From NCBI GenBank assembly GCA_002118135.1, contig BDIU01000324.1, positions 62,001 to 126,000 on the forward strand: DNA of 64,000 bases, read 5' to 3'. The stretch is from Trebouxia sp. TZW2008. Taxonomy: Eukaryota > Chlorophyta > Trebouxiophyceae > Trebouxiales > Trebouxiaceae. This document shows positions 49,125-60,954 of this stretch, piece by piece (position 1 is the stretch's first letter; every line of letters starts with the position of its first letter). The notes under the pieces are model-generated. The model was not told where the DNA came from. It saw only the letters and a list, made by a program, of their open reading frames with translations, and searched no databases. Position numbers and translations under genes: made by a program.

Positions 49125-50888
49125 TCATGACTGCATGGTTGCTATTTGATGCTCTGTGATAGCAGCCCTGTCCTGTCCAGAGCCATACACTCCTTGTGAG
49201 ATGCCAAGCTGAATAGCGGGTGCTGAAGCTGCAAGGATGTCTCTGGCTGATGCATCTACCCCTGGCTGCTCTCCTGACAACACTCTTCTGCTAGTGACTG
49301 CAAGCGCCTGTGACAAAAGACAGCAAATGTTTCCTGAAGCAATGACTCACTTGCAGTATCTGCATTGACACAGGGAACACATGCGTACACATCAGGAATG
49401 CAGACCATGTGTAGGCTGTTGGCTGTGTGTGTACTATTGTACGAGTGCTTATTGTACGCAAGTACACATCGTTATTGCGGGCTGCCTCTGTACACGGATG
49501 CTCCCGTCATGACACCTAATGGCATAGGCTTTCTTTTCTTTCTTTCTAATCAGCATTGACACCAAGGCAATGAGGAGGGCAGTTCCACTTGATGCCTCAG
49601 GCATTAGCCTCTGTCAGCTGCAAAGCAGGGTACACCAACACAAGCAGCTTCAACAGGTCTTGAACTGCACAAGCATGCATTGCCAACAAACGTCAAGAAG
49701 GCCAGGGGCAGAGCTTTGCCACAGCCGAGACCACCAAAAACACAATGCCCCGAAAAAGCACCAGTGCATGCAATAGCTTAGCATACAGATGACGCACCTG
49801 CCAGTGGATTAGCATGTTTACAGACTGAACTGCTCAAGGACAAATTGCTTGGTGACTGTGTGTGACTAGCAAGGCGTTTGAGCCTAACTAGCATGCCCTT
49901 GTATAGATATAGATATAGATATAGATATAGATATAGATATAGATATAGATATAGATATAGATATGAATGACATACCTGTAAGCATGCATGTCTGAAGTCA
50001 CATCCTGGCATGGAGGTTTCACTCTTGGGATTGCACAAGCGAGACAGAAGGCCTTGATTCAAGCACAACTCTGCTGCGCCCCACACTCGTAGTGCAACGG
50101 CAGTTGCAAGCCTGCACACACAGACACATTACACCCTCTATGGATCCATTGCCAAATGCAGCAGGCATATCAGGTTGCAATGGCAGCTGCAAGTCTGCGT
50201 ACAAACGAACATTTTGTGACCTACGTCTCGTTTAGGTTGACTGCAACATGCATTTCGACAGGGCCAGCTAGGTGTGAACAAACACAGTCTGCTGCAGGCA
50301 AACAGTGTTTGGCTGACCACTTTGCTGCAGCTGAAGGCGCAGTCCACATAATGTGGAGCCTGGCGGCAGCAACCTGTCAAGGCACTGTGCTGCAACAGGC
50401 CTGATGTATACAGCTTGCCTGTAAGTGGCACTTGGCAGGTCATGCCATGCGTGTGGATTACAGCTTACCTGTAGGCGGCAATTTGCATGTCAGTGAAGGC
50501 CTATACCAGCTGGGAAAACAGGACCTAAGCAGAAGCACCTTTTCAATTGCTGAATGCTGCCCCAGTACAGAGCAATGCACTACTGTCAGGCTGGATAAAA
50601 GTGCTTGCCTGTAGGTGGCGATTCGCAGGTCAGTGAACGGCTGTTCCAGGTAGGCCAGCAGGACCTGGGCGGGGCCCCCTTGATGGCTGCTGCCGGCTGC
50701 AGCATCATACAGGGCACCCTTCAACGCCTCCTCGGCTGCAGCTCGTGCCAAAGGTTGCTGCCTGTTGGCACCTGCACCGCGTCACAACAGGTATCGTCTC
50801 ACAGCACAGGATGGTTGCAGTGCAGACTCTGAGAATCCAGCGGCCACACTGCTTATGTGGGCAATCATCAATGCAGAGGAATACAAGC

Positions 50889-50919
<31 letters not shown>

Positions 50920-53900
50920 CGGCAGGCAATCATACAGAGAGGCAGGCAGGCAGAGGTAACTGCAAAAATGGCTACAGCAGGGCCAGCAGCCATGTAGGCA
51001 GGCACTCATATAGGCAAATAGGCAGGCACAGGCGTCTGCAACAGTAAGCTATAGCAGGGCTAGCATATAGATGTAGGAAGGCACGCTTGTAGGCAGGGAG
51101 AAAGCCAAGCAGAGGCATCTGCAGCAGTGGCCAAGGCATGGACAGCAGCCATATAGGCTGGCCTACAAACAGGCAGGCAGGTAGGCTGGCAGGCAGAGGC
51201 ACCTGCAACAGTGGCTACAGCAGGGCCAGCACAAAGATATAGGCAGGCACTCAGGTAGGCAGGGAGGCAGACAGGCACGCAGGACCTGCAAGATTGGCCA
51301 ATGTATGGACAGCAGCCAGATACCTAGGCAGCAAAACAGGCATGCACGCAGGCAGAAAGACAGGCAGTGGAACCTGCAGAAGTGGCCAAGGCATGTGCAG
51401 CAGCCAGATGAGCAGGCAGCCAAATAGGCATGCATGCAGGCAACAAGGCAGGCAGAGGCAGCTGCAACAGTGGCCAAGGCATGGAAAGTACCAATCTAGG
51501 CAGGCAATCACGCAGGCAGGTAGGCTGGCAGAGATGCAGGCAGAGGCACCTGCAACTTTGGCTACAGTCTGAACAGCAAGAGTTTCCGTAACAGTGGTTG
51601 AGGCACTGCCAGCACCCAGATAGGCAGGCAGAGGTACCTGCAACAGTAATCACGGCATAGACAGCATTAGGGTAGGCAGGCGACAGGCAGGCAAGTACCT
51701 GCGACGGTGGCTAAGGCATGTACAGCAGCCAGATACCTAGACACTAGCATCGGCATGCGTGCAGGCAGAACGACAGGCAGTGATACCTGCAACAGTGGCC
51801 AAGGCATGTACAGCAGCCAGGGTGACATCAGGGCTGGGGGCGCAACCCAGGGCTTTGCTGCCCACGTCTTGGATGACATGTGAAGGGTGCAGCAACGCAG
51901 CTTCAGCGCCTTCTGGTTGTTGTCCCAGCTCGCTGAGGGCGTCCAGGGCTGCTTGCTCCTCAGCAATCTGAACCATAATGGAACGCTGACGCTTTACTCA
52001 GTCATAACCTGTCCAATCATCAATACTGACTACGATTAAAGGAAGACAAATAAAGCAGATATGACAAGCACTGATGGCAAGCAGCAATGCCCCTTCACAC
52101 AGTGTGCAGTCAGCTTGGCTGTAGGGGCGCTTATGCAGCAGACTGATGCACATGTCTACTGTCATGTACAGCACCTCTGAAAGCTTGCGGCAGATTGGAA
52201 GCCCATTCTGACACAAATGTGATAGCGAGCAACAGCACAGCAAGTTGTCCTGTTCCAAATTGCGAAGCCTGGTGAGCTACACTGGACGCACAGACATGGT
52301 CAAGATGATGCATCAGCTGTAGTCTTTTAGCGTTCTTTTGCATGATGTATCCTTTAAGCATGCTTCAATTCTGCTTTTTGAATTTAAAATGGAAATCAAC
52401 CCAAAACGGGAAAAAATGTAGGTCACTGAAGATAGGCTCCTCCAAAATGAAGTGAGATGCCTGGCTTACCGAGAAGTGCTGTAGGCTTTGGATGTCAAGT
52501 ATTTGCTTGATTGACATGATCACAGTATCTGCAGATTCTAGATCTCCCTTGCCACCAAGCTTGTCAGACTTTGCAGCAAGTCTATTGCTCTGCACAGCAG
52601 CAGCTGAAAGGCTTGCTGCCACCTGCAGAACAAGACAAATTATTAAGCCAATCCTTAGCCACTTACAGAACAGGGTGTTGCTGAGCATTAAGCAAGTCTT
52701 GACATGCAAAAGACACTGAGCAAAGTATACAATAGCTGCACCTTCACAACTGTCAACCCTTTTTCTGCGACATGATGTTCTAGTAGACAAGACAAAATCT
52801 CATTAGTCGCACACACACATTTCCAATCAACAGGTCATGCCTGTGAAAAACTGAGGCTTGCCTGCATGGCCATAGGCTTGACTAACGGATCAGCCTGATT
52901 CAGTAGTTGCTCCAGGTATGGCAAGAAGAAGGATGCCAACTGTGTTTGCAGCTCAGGGTCGCTAGGCTGTTTTGTCTGTTCCTTCAGCAGGGACAGCGCT
53001 GACAGACATGAGAGAGGGTCCTGGGCATTAGTCAGCTCCTGTACAAGAGGCTGCAGCAGGCCTGCATGGGTCAATGACTATGCTGATGAATATGACTGTC
53101 ATCATGAGTGAGACTGACGATTGGCTGAGGATTGTGGTAATTGGGACTGTGGTTGCACTAGTTGGTGTGGCTGTAATCATGATGATGAACTTCACCCCAA
53201 TTCACCCAATGGATGAGTTGGTTCAGCACCAACAGTCTGCTGAGAAATGCAGAAGCTCAGCCAACATTAGCCAATGATACCCCAGAATTGTCACTGCCTA
53301 CCGTTCCAAAAAGGATGTGTCATCAAAGCTGCAACAATGAAATGTTGTCAAAGCTTACCTGATTGCTGCACAGCTTTCATGTTAGCTTCAGAGTGACTGC
53401 CCAGCCCCAGCACCAGTGCTATTGCACGCATGCGCACAATGGGGTTGCCAGCCTTGAGAAGAGTGCTGACTTGTTGGGCTGCGCCCTCTGCAGATATCAG
53501 CTCTTGAAAGCCTGCAGCACATGTAAATTTGGCACTTGCTGCCAGTCAAGCAAATGCCTCAAGCTTTGCCACTATTGAAATATACACACAAAGCAAGGCA
53601 TGGCTACAGCAGAACTACATTGAGCGCAGGACTCAATGGCAGCCAACCATTGCCTACTCAGACAACTTGCATAATTTTTAGCTGATTCTTTGTGCTTGCA
53701 ACATGAACAGATTGTGCACATGCGCCGTGCAGATGCTCATGTGAGGTAGTCTGTGGACTGGCTAGGTGAACAGCCTGGCTAGGCCGGCTGGCTAGGTGAG
53801 ACAGCCAACATGATCAGCATTCAGACCTGCTTCAGTGGCACCATACTTCTTCAACGCTGCAGCAGCATCACAGCTGACGCCTGTGTCATTGTCATTCAGA

Positions 53901-54496
53901 GTGTCAATCAAGGCACCTACAATGCGCTGCTGCTGCTGAGCGGACACTGCCTGCAGCAGAATAAAGCGCCGTCAGAGCCCATAGGCTTGGCACACCTCAG
54001 CTAGCTTACGTGGCGACTCACCGGCAAGGCAGCACCTAGCTGCTGACAGCCAAGCCGCCTGAGTTGATGTGAGGGAGATCCAAGCGCCTCTAAGGCGTAG
54101 GGAGTTGCTGCTGGAAGCTGCTCTACACCTGCGCAGGGTTGGTCCTTTTGTTTAAAGTTGGGAAGTGCTCCTTGCGGAGGCATTACAGCGTGACCAAACT
54201 TGCCATATGCTGTGGAGAAGACTTTCGTTAAGGCGCCACATACGTACTCGGTTGCCTGCGCGCTGAGGCTGCCGCGCTGTAGCGTCCTGCGGAGTAGCGA
54301 TTTCTGATCAGTTATGAGCACGCAGCTTTTAGTGACACACGTGGTGCAAACTATCGCTGCAAGTACAATTCAAATCTCACTCAAGAATATGTACTAGCGG
54401 AAACTTATGAAGAAACTCCTCGGCTTGCTCGTCAGTCAGGAAGATCGAGTCTGCTATCTCATGCGCAGCTGAGGGCAACGATGGCGTTGACACCAT
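49125..54496 (-). CDS. PSMD5: PSMD5 (S5b)-like 26S proteasome assembly chaperone
   Basis: HEAT-repeat chaperone for assembly of the proteasome base. Eleven exons join in phase to 581 residues: 54381-54496, 54022-54325, 53827-53950, 53359-53511, 52862-53061, 52470-52622, 52175-52207, 51787-51967, 50609-50771, 49976-50111, 49125-49307. Helical repeats are evident (for example LLQPLVQELTNAQDPLSCLS, QAALDALSELGQ, LLAYLEQPFTDLRIATYR). The LEQPFTDLR step, the WGAAELC segment, the HACLQ step and the end QLGISQGVYGSG...VATMQS-like tail follow animal PSMD5 and its plant ARM-repeat homologue. Two introns have GC donors (52861, 50608). Intron 8 carries an ~85-base exon-derived array and intron 10 an ATAGAT microsatellite. 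The first exon join (54381 to 54325) is the least certain. Confidence 0.82.
49902..49964. repeat. ATAGAT hexanucleotide microsatellite
   Basis: About ten perfect tandem ATAGAT units, starting only a few bases inside the donor of PSMD5 exon 10. Confidence 0.98.
50411..50500 (-). repeat. Two ghost copies of PSMD5 exon 9 end and donor
   Basis: Plus strand GCTTGCCTGTAAGTGGCACT at 50413 and GCTTACCTGTAGGCGGCAAT at 50464 echo the true exon end GCTTGCCTGTAGGTGGCGAT at 50603. The 50464 copy carries a standard GT donor where the true exon has GC. Confidence 0.9.
50891..50928. repeat. GGCA tetranucleotide tract
   Basis: About nine GGCA/CAGG units inside PSMD5 intron 8, at one end of the 85-base array. 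Similar GGCAGGCA runs join the array units. Confidence 0.97.
50940..51800 (-). repeat. Exon-derived ~85-base minisatellite in PSMD5 intron 8
   Basis: Ten degenerate units begin near 50950, 51028, 51113, 51198, 51283, 51376, 51459, 51545, 51637 and 51703, leading into the true exon end at 51787. Each has the form CCTGCAACAGTGGCCAAGGC, then ATG.ACAGCAGCCA, then a GGCAGGCA run; the first part is the antisense of the exon end encoding LAAVHALATVAG. Several units keep CAG|GT on the minus strand, so they are potential decoy donors. Confidence 0.93.
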
Positions 54497-54788
54497 GATC
54501 ACAGACTTCGCACACGGTGGGTGTTGGTGCGCAACAGCTCGACGCGCCGGGTATCAAGCTCACGCATAGTGTCACACATCGTACTAGTGGTCGTAGCGAT
54601 GACTGAATCTGAAGCTGTGCGGGCAGCTGTGCTGCCAGCATGCTTTGGCATGCTGGGCTCCCTAAGCACGCTCAGTGATAGGTCCATAAGCTGAACAAGC
54701 GAGACGTGACATAGCAGAACGCTTTTCAAACGTGAGAATGAACGACGCCTTGTTGCCGTGAAGACAGAACACGCAGAGGATTCGCTGC
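54497..54788. promoter_or_regulatory. Divergent promoter, PSMD5 / COM1
   Basis: 292 bases separate the two start codons. The stretch is CpG-richer than nearby introns (ACGCGCCGGGTATC region). No specific box is recognised. Confidence 0.5.
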
Positions 54789-57700
54789 ATGGCGCTGTCC
54801 ACTGCAACCACGTCCAGATCTGTTAGTCCGGAGCCGACACGAGCTGTGTCTGAGCAAGCAGCACTCATTGAACAGCTGCTCGGCGTTGCACAGCATTTAG
54901 CGTCGCAGCATCAGTCCCTCGCTGGCGAGTGTCACAAATCAGCTGCAAGCCAGCAATCTTTACTGTAAGTAGGCTACAAAATGCAGGTTGCTGCCAACAT
55001 GCTGCATCTCCATGACGAGAAAACTTGCTGCAGTGCCAGCAAGGAAGCTGAAATTGAGAAGCTCCTGGCAGCTGAGGCTGAACTGCGGCAAGATTATGAC
55101 CAGCAGCTATTGGTGGAACGGCAGCAATGGTGTCTGGAAAAGGATGCCCTGCAGAGGGTGCTACAAGAACAACAGGGCACTGCTCACACTGTTGAGCAGC
55201 AGCTATCACATCAGATAGCTGACGTTCAGGCGCAGCTTGTAAATCAACAGGCAGCACAGACAAATGAAGCTCGAGTGCAGCAAGATAGCCTTCTTGCTTT
55301 GCAATCAGCAAATGAGCAGCTTCAGCAGCAAAGCAACAAACTCGAAGTGGACTTACAGGCAGCTTTGGCCTACAGACACAAGTGTCTTCAGCAAAAGAAG
55401 GAGCTGCAGTTGTTGCGCAAGCAAGTTGCAGCTGGACAGGCACAGGATGTGCCACAGCCCTCAACAGAGACTCAGTGTTCAGCTGAGCAACCAGTGCACA
55501 GGCAGCAACAGCAGATGGAGGACCAGAAGTCAGTTGTGCATAGACAAGAACAGCAGGGCAAAGATCAGCAGTCAGAGGCTGCCGAAACAGATGCTCGTGC
55601 GTCCCAGGAGGATGTCAATGCCCTGGTATGCTTGTTGGCATTACAGCTCTTGTGCTGAGTGCTTTTCTTAAGTGCAGTGTCTGTTGTCGAACACTGCTGA
55701 CGTTCATATGTTTGACATGCTATCATGTTCCAGAAGTCTAGCATGGACTGCTTTCAAGAGAATCAGCACCTCAAAGCATGTACTTGTATGCAGGTTGCAA
55801 AGCTTCAAAGTGAGCGTGAGCTGTTGAAGCGTGCTTACGGCGAAGAGAAGAAGAAGGCTGATAGGTGTGTGACTGCGCTGAACAATGGTCAATCACGACT
55901 AGCACGCCAAGAGGCAGCTGATTGGCCATGCATTCAGCTGCAATGGTTGGCACCTCATTGTGCAAAGTGCTGAGTGAACCAAGATATTTTCACATGCTGA
56001 CTGGCCGGTACACTCCTCTTGACTTGCATGCCATGGTCCAAGAAACCACTGCTGCTGCTGGCTTTCACGTGGAGCATTGAAAACATTTGTTGCTGCTTGC
56101 AGGTATAGGAATGCATACACTCAGCTGCGTGACCTGAGGCCCACACAGCAGCGCAGCAAACAGAAGCCATCTTCCGCTCAGTCCATGCCGCAGCTGACTG
56201 ATCAATCGAGACAGCAAGGGAATGCAGTGCAGTTGGCATCAGCAGCTCAAAGCGATAGCGAAAATCCTGCAGCAAACGCTGAATGCACTAGCAACAGCAT
56301 GCACAAAATGGGCAAGGTCAGAAAGCGTCCCAGCAGTCACAACTGCTTTACGGCTGAGATGGACTTGGCAGCAGCTGGTTTGCTAGGGCAAGCGCCCAGG
56401 GCAGCTGTTGAGGTCAGAAATTCATATGACAAGCTGCAGCAGGGCCTCAGTTGGCCAGTCAGAAACAGGCACACTCAGCATCAGCGGCAGCAGGCAACAA
56501 GCATATCTGCAGTGGATACACTCAAACGAGGCAAGCTGCGCTTGTCTCATCCACAGCAGCAGCAACATCAGCAGCAGCAGCAGCAGCAGGATAGGGAGCA
56601 GGGTGGCTGGCAGCGTGCAACTCGGCATCAGCAGTTTGAGGCGCAAGGCCAGGCTGACAGTGTACAGCCGCTGTCCCCTGGTGCCAAGGAGATGCTCAGG
56701 CTTGTAGGGCTGCTTAGTGAAGAACAGGTCAGTAGAATCCAACGCCTACACTTGTACTATACTGCTTGCTCAAAGCAGTCTGTGATGGACTGCTTGGTTG
56801 AAGGCAGGTCATTAGAATGCATTGCATGGCTCCTTTAGCTGTTGCATTTGTTCAGCCACGTTGCAGTGGCGGCTGAGTGCCGACGACATGCCAGGCTGCC
56901 AAACTGTTGCCCACGTTGCAGATGTGATGCCGTTCTGAGATTGACAGGCAGCTTACACACCCAGAGGTGTATTGATTCAAATTGCAGTCACATTTGCAAA
57001 TAGCATGGACTGCAGCAGAAATGCAAAGGTGAACTGCTTATAGGTGTATGTAGCAATGTGCAATGCGTATTGTGGTCAAGTCCACTGACCCTTTTGCATC
57101 GCAGGAGCCTGGAGTGGACACTGACATGACAGAAGCTTGCAGTGAGGGTGACCAGCTCATGCCCGAGCCATCCTTCACTTCACCACCCTGTGAGCTGCAG
57201 CTGCCCAGTGACTCACATGCACCTGAGCTGCACCCAAGTGCTGCCTTGCACACACATGACCAGCAAGCAGTGGCTATTGCACATGAGCTGCAGCCTTGGC
57301 ATGTACGGCTGACAGGGCATGCAGAAGCGCTGCAGCTAGACAGGGACAGCCTGTGCCGCTTGTCTGACCCCTGCCACCAGCCCTCCAAGCGCTCCAGGTC
57401 CTGCCCTCCAGATCCCCTTGGGGCAGCCCCCCAGCAGCCTCCCTGCCGCACGCATGCCATGCAAGCCTCAGATGTCGAGGACCCTGTCAGTGACTTTGAA
57501 AGCGCTAATGGTGGGCACCAAGATGGCCTCTCTGGTATGACAGCGGCAGGGCTGCAGCATCAGAGCACATCTGATGCACCTGGCATGTCCCCAGATGCCT
57601 GTGTGGGATTGTCACAGCGGGGACAAGTGGGTGCAAAAGCTGCAGTTGGCAAAGCAGAGCTCGCAGGTGTTGTAGCAGTAGCCCTTGAGCAGGATAGCCT

Positions 57701-59242
57701 AGATATGACGCAGCCCAACTTGACGCCAGCAGGTCAGAGGCACCAGCAACAGGTGGGGCCTGCTCAGCCAGCCTCTGACCCCAGGACCGCCCCCATGAGA
57801 CGCTTGCCTGGCAGACTACATGCTGATTCAGCAGCAGAGAGCAGACCAATGCCCATGAGTCTGATCTCTCCAGTTGCTGCTGCTAGTCTGGCTGGCTTTG
57901 CACAGGATCAAAACCCAAATCCTGCTGTCCTTGCTGAGGGTGCGAGAAGTCTGCGATCAGTTGTCAGTGCAAATCGCTTTGCAGAGGACCAAAACCCACC
58001 TGCTGCTGGGCCTGTTGAGGGTTCACCAGTTTTGCGGTCAGTTGCAAGCGCACCAGTTGCAGTGCAGCAAGCACAGCATCAGCAGCAGCAAGTACTAGCA
58101 AGGCAGGTGAGTGCACAGCCTGTGTCAAGCAAACCCAAGGCAGCCAAGTGGAAGCAGAGGTCCATTCAGCGTGCTCATGCCTTTGTCGAGAATGACCAGC
58201 CCACATTGGCGCAAGTGATGACCAGGCAGCAAGTTGCACAGCCTCAGCAGTGTTGGCTGCAGCAGGGCTTGGAGCAGGCTGACCTGCCCATGATGTCTGG
58301 TGCTGCAGCGCAACAGACTGGGAGTGGTCAGAGGTTCAAGTACCAGGAAGTGGTCAGAGGGAAAGCTGACCGTGCTGCACTGCAGGTCAGCTGTCAACCC
58401 AAAGCACAGCATCTGTTGCTACCTGCTACAGAGAGTCTGTGTTCAAAGTAATAGCAGGAGAAGGTATTGCCAGAACAAATAATCACTCAATCTTGGCTGG
58501 CCAAGGCTTTTGAAAGTCTTTGCCTCCTCATGTATTTTCTACTTATCAACCAATGCTTGGATGCTTGCATTCCGCAATAGTGACCACATGCCTCTATGCT
58601 TGCATTCTGCAGTAAGGGTCAAAAGCCATTTGCCATGCTGCATGACCTGTTCCTGGCATCTTTTGTGACCACAAAAGATGATTGCATAAATTGCAGGGTA
58701 TTCAGTGTGTAGACTGTCGGCGATTTTATGAGGCCATTAGCACATGGGGTGGTGATAATCAGCCTTTGCCGGCATGTGGCCATGCTCTGCTGCCAGGTAT
58801 GTAGTATCTATATTTGCCGGTCTGCTTCCCTTCGTGTTGTGTACGGCTTGGAAGTGTGAAAAACAAACTGCAGGAAGTGTGTGAGCAACATACCATGAGG
58901 CTGCCCAGTGAACTGCAAGTAGCACAACATGAGCTGAGGAAAACTGCCCAGTCCATTCAGAGCAGCTTTGAAGTTGGGTTTGATTCTTGTTTACTTTGCT
59001 GCTGTGGGAGCACCCACCAACAAGAGGCAGCAAGGCGTGGCAGCTTGTACAATGGTCCTGAAACTGAGTTGTGCTTTGCTGCTGTAGGGACGCTTACCAA
59101 TAAGAGGCAGCAAGGTGCAGCAGCCCCAGGCCTGCATCAGGATGCCTCAAGACATAGATATCGCTTTGCACCTCCAGCCACACCAGAGGGCTTTTGGGAC
59201 ATGGACTTCCCTGATTCACAGGCTTTGGCCAAACCCAGATGA
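54789..59242 (+). CDS. COM1: COM1/CtIP/Sae2 homologue (DNA double-strand-break end resection)
   Basis: Partner of MRN/MRX that starts resection of DNA ends and is needed in meiosis. Seven exons join exactly to 999 residues: 54789-54964, 55034-55625, 55794-55864, 56103-56727, 57105-58385, 58697-58796, 59088-59242. The N-terminal half is a Q-rich coiled coil (SKEAEIEKLLAAEAELRQ; KLQSERELLKRAYGEEKKK). A long disordered middle with Q runs follows. The C-terminal Sae2 domain is diagnostic: RFKYQEVVRGKADRAALQ, the CxxC GIQCVDCRRFYEA, and SRHRYRFAPPATPEGFWDMD then FPD, matching the CtIP RHR and TPxxFW motifs. TP in PPATPEGFW is the position phosphorylated by CDK in animal CtIP homologues. TGTAA is at 59391-59395. 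Length exceeds that of land-plant COM1 because of the middle region. Confidence 0.92.
58996..59043 (+). repeat. Ghost copy of the COM1 last-exon start
   Basis: CTTTGCTGCTGTGGGAGCAC and CCACCAACAAGAGGCAGCAAGG echo CTTTGCTGCTGTAGGGACGC and TTACCAATAAGAGGCAGCAAGG at the true acceptor (59085). The ghost lacks the AG of the acceptor (GTGGG for GTAGG). Confidence 0.93.
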
Positions 59243-59868
59243 CGCTCATGACCCATATTGCCCATTTCATGGTTGGAAATGCTGACGTTGTGCTTGCGTG
59301 TCTGGATGCAAACTCTTCTGACAGCTTTGCAGGCACATCATGCTTTGATGAAAGCACTAATAAGACGAGTTGTACCGCATGCGACCAAAGTGTAAAGTGT
59401 CAAGTGATTTGTGTTGACCTTGTGACAGTGAAATAGTTGTTTCAGTGGACTGTCCTTACGTCGTGATCGCCTGCTGTACGGTTCCCAGTCAGTGTTGCCT
59501 CAGAGCGCTTTGTCAGGTGGAATGCAGTGCAAACTGCACTTTGCAGGCTGACCTTTAGCTGCCCATTTCAGCAAAGTTGACATCTTGGTACACAATGGTT
59601 GTTACGAAACCATTGTTACAGAGCGCATCTGGGAGAAAAGTATTGCTAGCCAGGTTGCAAGGTGCTAATCCCTCACACTGCTACAAGGGTGCATCAACTG
59701 TGAATGCTGACAGGCTAAAATCACGAGCTTATGTGCCACTCTGTTGACCAGCTGCCTTCTGATCTGACAGGACCTGATGGTATGTCAGTGTCTCTTGTGC
59801 AACACAGAACTGAGATGCTCACATTAACCATGACTTGTCTCTCCAAGTTCATGTGTTCAATCAATAAC
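59243..59868. other. Convergent intergenic region, COM1 / LipB
   Basis: Contains the COM1 TGTAA (59391-59395) and, for the minus strand, a TTACA near 59616 that could serve LipB. No gene is recognised. Confidence 0.55.
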
Positions 59869-60931
59869 TCATGCAAGAGCCATTTCCCCAGGGGCAAAAA
59901 GCTTACTTGGGGTAGTGCTGGTGATGTTATCATAATGCATCTGTTTCTGAAACTGCTGTATCAAAGCATCCCCAAATTCTGTGATGTCTACATGCCTTCC
60001 AAGCTCCTGTTCAGCAGAGGTGACCTTGCAATTTTCAATGCCGCAAGGTACTATATTGTCGAAATAGGAGAGGTCAGTGCTGATATTGATGCCTATGCCA
60101 TGGGAAGCAACGCCCTGTGAAATTTTGACGCCGATTGCACCAATCTTTCTGTCATCCACCCAGACTCCTGTCTTCCCAGGAACTCTTCCCTAAAGCAGCA
60201 GGTCTGGTGCTACTTGCTGCATTCTGACATATGTGGTTGGAGACTCAAAAGTCACTTGGGCATGAGAGTATCTGTACACGAGCTGATACATATGCCGCAA
60301 AAACCATAGTCATCCTGACATATGTAATTGCTACTGCTGCTGTTGCTGCCGCCAGATATAGCTCACCTGGGCGTCAATGCCATAATGACCCAATGCATTC
60401 ACCATACAATCTTCAAGTCCTTCTACATACGCTCTGGCTCCCAGACCTAGCCGCCGAAGGTTGATGACCGGATACAGAATGATCTGCCCAGGGCCATGAT
60501 ATGTAGTTTCTCCTCCTCGACCAGCTTTGCAGATGTCAATACCTTGCTCTTTGATGCGGGACTGTGGGACTTTGAAATGCGCAGTCTGGCCTCGTTTACC
60601 AAGCGTGTACACACTTGCGTGCTGCAAGTGAACTTCAAAGTCAATATCTAGCATGCATTGCGTGGCATCGAGCCAAAACGTACAAGCTGTGCTGCCCAGT
60701 ACAGTCAAACTCTACGTGCATGCACTGCATTGCTTTTACAGACAGCACAAGCATATAAATTCGTTCGTGACGTGCTAAAAATACCTGCAGATGTAACAGC
60801 GTGTCAGAAGCCTTCTTTTGTCTACAGAGCTCTGCGAGTTTCTCTTGCAGCACAAAGACCTCGCTGTATTTTGCAGGGATTACTCCGAAGTTGCAAACAC
60901 GCAGAACTCGCTGCAGACGGGTCACAGACAT
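59869..60931 (-). CDS. LIP2: Octanoyltransferase LipB (lipoate biosynthesis)
   Basis: Transfers octanoate from acyl carrier protein to lipoyl domains, the first step of lipoylation, in mitochondria or plastids. Three exons (60785-60931, 60367-60621, 59869-60189) join to 240 residues, the usual size. Seen: the GRGGETTYHGPGQIILYPVINLRR core (HGPGQ pocket), RKIGAIGVKISQGVASHGIG with the catalytic lysine region, and DLSYFDNIVPCGIENCKVTS with the catalytic Cys in PCGI. The N terminus MSVTRLQRVLRVCNFG is weak as a targeting peptide. The start at 60931 is 23 bases from the start of the divergent PDCD2-like gene. Confidence 0.95.
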
Positions 60932-60954
60932 GCCCGTATGCAAAGCAGCAAACT
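60932..60954. promoter_or_regulatory. 23-base gap between divergent start codons
   Basis: The LipB ATG (60931-60929, minus) and the PDCD2-like ATG (60955, plus) are separated by only 23 bases. Transcription start sites must lie inside the partner gene, so the 5' ends of the two mRNAs would overlap if both starts are right. Confidence 0.6.

Noticed and set aside
50891..51800. Possible CRISPR-like array (regular ~85-base units)
   Set aside because: Units are degenerate, joined by GGCA runs, lie in a eukaryotic intron and derive from the adjacent exon; there are no unique spacers or cas genes.
54865..55464. 199-codon antisense frame opposite COM1
   Set aside because: It lies opposite a Q-rich coiled-coil exon, where CAG/CTG bias opens long antisense frames; no domain is visible.
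58860..58980. Extra COM1 exon at 58.87-58.97 kb
   Set aside because: It has a good AG acceptor and an open frame, but the flanking exons (ending 58796, starting 59088) already join in phase and give the CtIP-like domain without it.
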